DNA of 23,614 nt from a virus, in the IMG/VR virus record IMGVR_UViG_3300028897_001092, positions 1 through 23,614 of that record; one strand, given 5' to 3'. Shown here piece by piece: positions 22,690 to 23,614 of the stretch. The notes under the pieces are model-generated. The model did no database searches and was not told where the DNA came from. It saw only the letters and a program-made list of their open reading frames with translations. The number at the start of each line of letters is the position of its first letter. Positions within the stretch are counted from its first letter, which is position 1. Position numbers and translations under genes: made by a program.

Positions 22690-23127
22690 ATGGAAACAAG
22701 AGACATTAACATTCTAAAAGATTTATACGAAAGGCGTAAAAAGGAAAAGCTAATAATAGATAATGAATTGGCACATATTAAAGCCTTAATCGATTTACAA
22801 TTAAATTTACATGGTAATATTCAAAGCGGAACAATAAAAAAACATAGAAAAGTAAATAAAAAGAGCGTGGTATATGAGGCTTGTAAAAATATGATAGGAG
22901 AATTTTGTTCTACAGATATTAAAGAAGTTTTAAATAATTCTACCGATGAAGAAATAAGAAAAATTACTTTATCTTATATTTCCGCTTTATTAGGAAAATT
23001 TTTAAAAGACGAAATATTGATTGTATCAAAACAAGGTGCCGGTCGCGGTAGTTCTAACTATTATTCAATGAAAAAAAACAATGAAATTGACAATGTTAAC
23101 GAAAATGAAGAAATAAAAAACCCGTAA
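22690..23127 (+). CDS. Transposon cargo: coiled-coil plus winged-helix-like protein, 145 aa
   Basis: GAGGAG lies 7 nt before the ATG. Residues 1-45 form a charged coiled coil ('RDINILKDLYERRKKEKLII'). Residues about 58-130 look like a winged helix: 'KSVVYEACKNMIGEFCSTDI', 'LSYISALLGKFLKDEILIVS' and the wing 'KQGAGRGSSNYYSM'. The Asn/Glu-rich tail is disordered. The fold suggests DNA (or RNA) binding; as cargo it may regulate transposition or the neighbouring cargo genes, or act on the host. No homolog recognised by name. The stop codon lies within the stem of the downstream terminator. Confidence 0.6.
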   Translation: METRDINILKDLYERRKKEKLIIDNELAHIKALIDLQLNLHGNIQSGTIKKHRKVNKKSVVYEACKNMIGEFCSTDIKEVLNNSTDEEIRKITLSYISALLGKFLKDEILIVSKQGAGRGSSNYYSMKKNNEIDNVNENEEIKNP

Positions 23128-23149
23128 ATATTCGCGTATTTACGGGTTT
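23118..23149. terminator. Bidirectional hairpin terminator
   Basis: aaacccgtaaata (23118-23130) pairs perfectly with tatttacgggttt (23137-23149) around TTCGCG. On the plus strand only TTT follows; on the minus strand the stem is followed by TTTTTTATTT (counting the last stem bases), a strong U-run. It ends the 145-aa transcript and should stop leftward phage transcription. Confidence 0.75.
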
Positions 23150-23277
23150 GGCAAGCGTTTTGAGACGATACCTTGCCTCCTATAAAAACGCTCTACTTAA
23201 CATAAGTAAAAGCAAGTATAGCATATTTATAGGCTTTTGTAAATTCGTCTCCAATCTTTTTATAAAGGAGGCGCTAT
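23150..23277 (+). ncRNA. Structured leader of the 34-aa peptide, Shine-Dalgarno sequestering
   Basis: Several exclusive pairings are visible. GGCAAG (23150-23155) with CTTGCC (23172-23177). AGCGTTTT (23154-23161) with AAAACGCT (23185-23192). GAGACGA (23162-23168) with TCGTCTC (23245-23251). GCCTCCTATAAAAA (23175-23188) with the segment 23257-23272 that contains the Shine-Dalgarno AAAGGAGG, leaving a 2-nt bulge. TACTTA/TAAGTA and AAAAGC/GCTTTT hairpins fill the middle. The last long-range helix would close the ribosome site and competes with the upstream hairpins, the logic of a riboswitch, RNA thermometer or type I toxin leader. No known riboswitch class is recognised and no clear promoter is seen. 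Confidence 0.55.
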
Positions 23278-23382
23278 ATGCTAACTTGTAAAAAAGTAGT
23301 ACCAGTGCGTGCTTATATTCGCTATAGATTGCGTAAATTTGAGCATGTTTGCAAGCATTGGCGACGTTGGCCTATACGATAG
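23278..23382 (+). CDS. 34-aa very basic peptide, transposon cargo
   Basis: Near-perfect Shine-Dalgarno AAAGGAGG ends 6 nt before the ATG. The product starts 'MLTCKKVVPVRAYIRYRLRK' and continues 'FEHVCKHWRRWPIR'. It has about 11 Arg/Lys, two Cys, two His and two Trp, and no membrane span, so it differs from classic hydrophobic type I toxins and looks more like a nucleic-acid-binding or antimicrobial-like peptide. It is flanked by a structured leader and its own intrinsic terminator, so it forms an independent unit at the right end of the transposon. Function unknown. Confidence 0.55.
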   Translation: MLTCKKVVPVRAYIRYRLRKFEHVCKHWRRWPIR

Positions 23383-23395
23383 TTAGGTAAAATTT

Positions 23396-23429
23396 GGCTC
23401 AAGTGCTAGCAATAGTGCTTGAGCCTTTT
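23396..23429 (+). terminator. Intrinsic terminator of the peptide gene
   Basis: GGCTCAAGTGCTA (23396-23408) pairs with TAGTGCTTGAGCC (23413-23425; two G-T pairs) around a GCAA tetraloop, followed by TTTT (23426-23429) immediately before the right terminal repeat. Confidence 0.8.
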
Positions 23430-23451
23430 AACCAATTATTGGGACATTCCG
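23430..23451 (-). repeat. Right terminal inverted repeat (22 bp)
   Basis: Ends attattgggacattccg; exact reverse complement of 21451-21472, no mismatch. Confidence 0.95.
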
Positions 23452-23459
23452 AATTATTA
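23452..23459. repeat. Target-site duplication, right copy
   Basis: AATTATTA directly outside the right end. Its last three bases are the stop codon (TAA on the minus strand) of the zinc-ribbon gene, so the duplication kept that gene intact. Confidence 0.9.
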
Positions 23460-23612
23460 ATCAACAAAACTTTTGTGACAAAATGGACATCCTGTAATTA
23501 ATTTTGTACCATCGTCTGGAATTAATTTGCCGCAACTAAAACATACCCCATTTAGTGGCACAAATATTTCTAAATCATGGTTTATACAATAAATGATTTG
23601 TTTTTCCAATAA
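23457..23612 (-). CDS. Zinc-ribbon phage protein, C-terminal part (start outside window)
   Basis: Minus-strand frame open to the window edge; 51 residues seen, including 'NHDLEIFVPLNGVCFSCGKL' and 'LITGCPFCHKSFVD'. Two CxxC pairs (CFSC, CPFC) 20-odd residues apart form a zinc ribbon. It is the leftward gene just upstream of the transposon; its TAA is within the target duplication. Role unknown; small zinc ribbons are frequent in phage early operons. Confidence 0.6.
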   Translation of the reverse strand, partial: LLEKQIIYCINHDLEIFVPLNGVCFSCGKLIPDDGTKLITGCPFCHKSFVD

Positions 23613-23614
23613 TG

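Larger units (their letters stand above)
21451..23451 (+). mobile_element. Complete IS1595-type transposon with cargo (tRNA, wHTH gene, small peptide), 2001 bp
   Basis: Bounded by perfect 22-bp terminal inverted repeats and an 8-bp target duplication AATTATTA, the duplication length expected for IS1595. The transposase occupies only 891 bp; the remaining 1 kb carries a tRNA gene with its own promoter, a 145-aa ORF and a 34-aa ORF with a structured leader, each separated by a hairpin. IS1595 is a family in which members with passenger genes are known, but I know of none with a tRNA. It inserted between a zinc-ribbon gene and the recombination gene of the leftward phage operon. Intact repeats and target duplication suggest a recent insertion. 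Confidence 0.9.

Overview
The window looks like part of an AT-rich, P22-like short-tailed (podovirus) prophage. The virion and lysis genes run rightward (about 1-16155) and the early/DNA-metabolism genes run leftward (about 23612-16198), so the two transcription units converge near 16156-16197. The host cannot be named. The strong AT bias, a Gram-negative type outer-membrane beta-barrel gene and an insertion element inside the phage suggest a resident prophage of an AT-rich proteobacterium, possibly host-associated.

Region 1 (1-13469) is the virion module. It holds the C-terminal part of a P22-type coat protein, a fibre-like virion protein, a gp4-like head-completion/tail adaptor, a gp10-like DNA-stabilisation protein and three Gly/Ala/Gln-rich proteins in the positions of the ejection proteins. 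These are followed by a head-binding tail fibre with a tail-collar C-terminus, two small virion proteins, and a 1222-residue fibre with a LamG jelly-roll and about 13 'N-x-x-I-G' repeats. Genes are tightly packed, often with 1-4 nt stop/start overlaps.

Region 2 (13485-16155) starts with a near-consensus promoter. It carries a Lom-like outer-membrane beta-barrel protein, an M15 peptidoglycan peptidase (endolysin), several very small membrane or metal-binding-like ORFs, a GTA-type 3TM holin and a membrane-anchored coiled-coil protein.

Region 3 (leftward, 21424-16198) is the early module: an annealing-protein-like 288-aa gene, a PDDEXK Holliday-junction-resolvase-like nuclease, an OB-fold SSB with a DIPF tail, a Gp157 family protein, a frameshifted small ORF, and an 'RGW...RRWGTT' phage protein. 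Two clusters of low-complexity Gly-Asp/Phe/Tyr proteins are encoded by hexanucleotide arrays that show recent indels and frame changes. Unexplained palindromes lie at 18220-18319 and 20028-20170.

Region 4 (21451-23451) is the most unusual part: a complete 2001-bp IS1595-type transposon with perfect 22-bp terminal inverted repeats and a perfect 8-bp target duplication. Besides the transposase it carries (i) its own promoter and a tRNA with a long variable arm and G73 (serine-type body) but a UCU anticodon that reads the arginine codon AGA; (ii) a 145-aa winged-helix-like protein; and (iii) a 34-aa very basic peptide behind a roughly 130-nt structured leader able to hide its strong Shine-Dalgarno. 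Its hairpins are better terminators on the opposite strand, so it is insulated from leftward phage transcription. It sits exactly at the stop codon of a zinc-ribbon phage gene.
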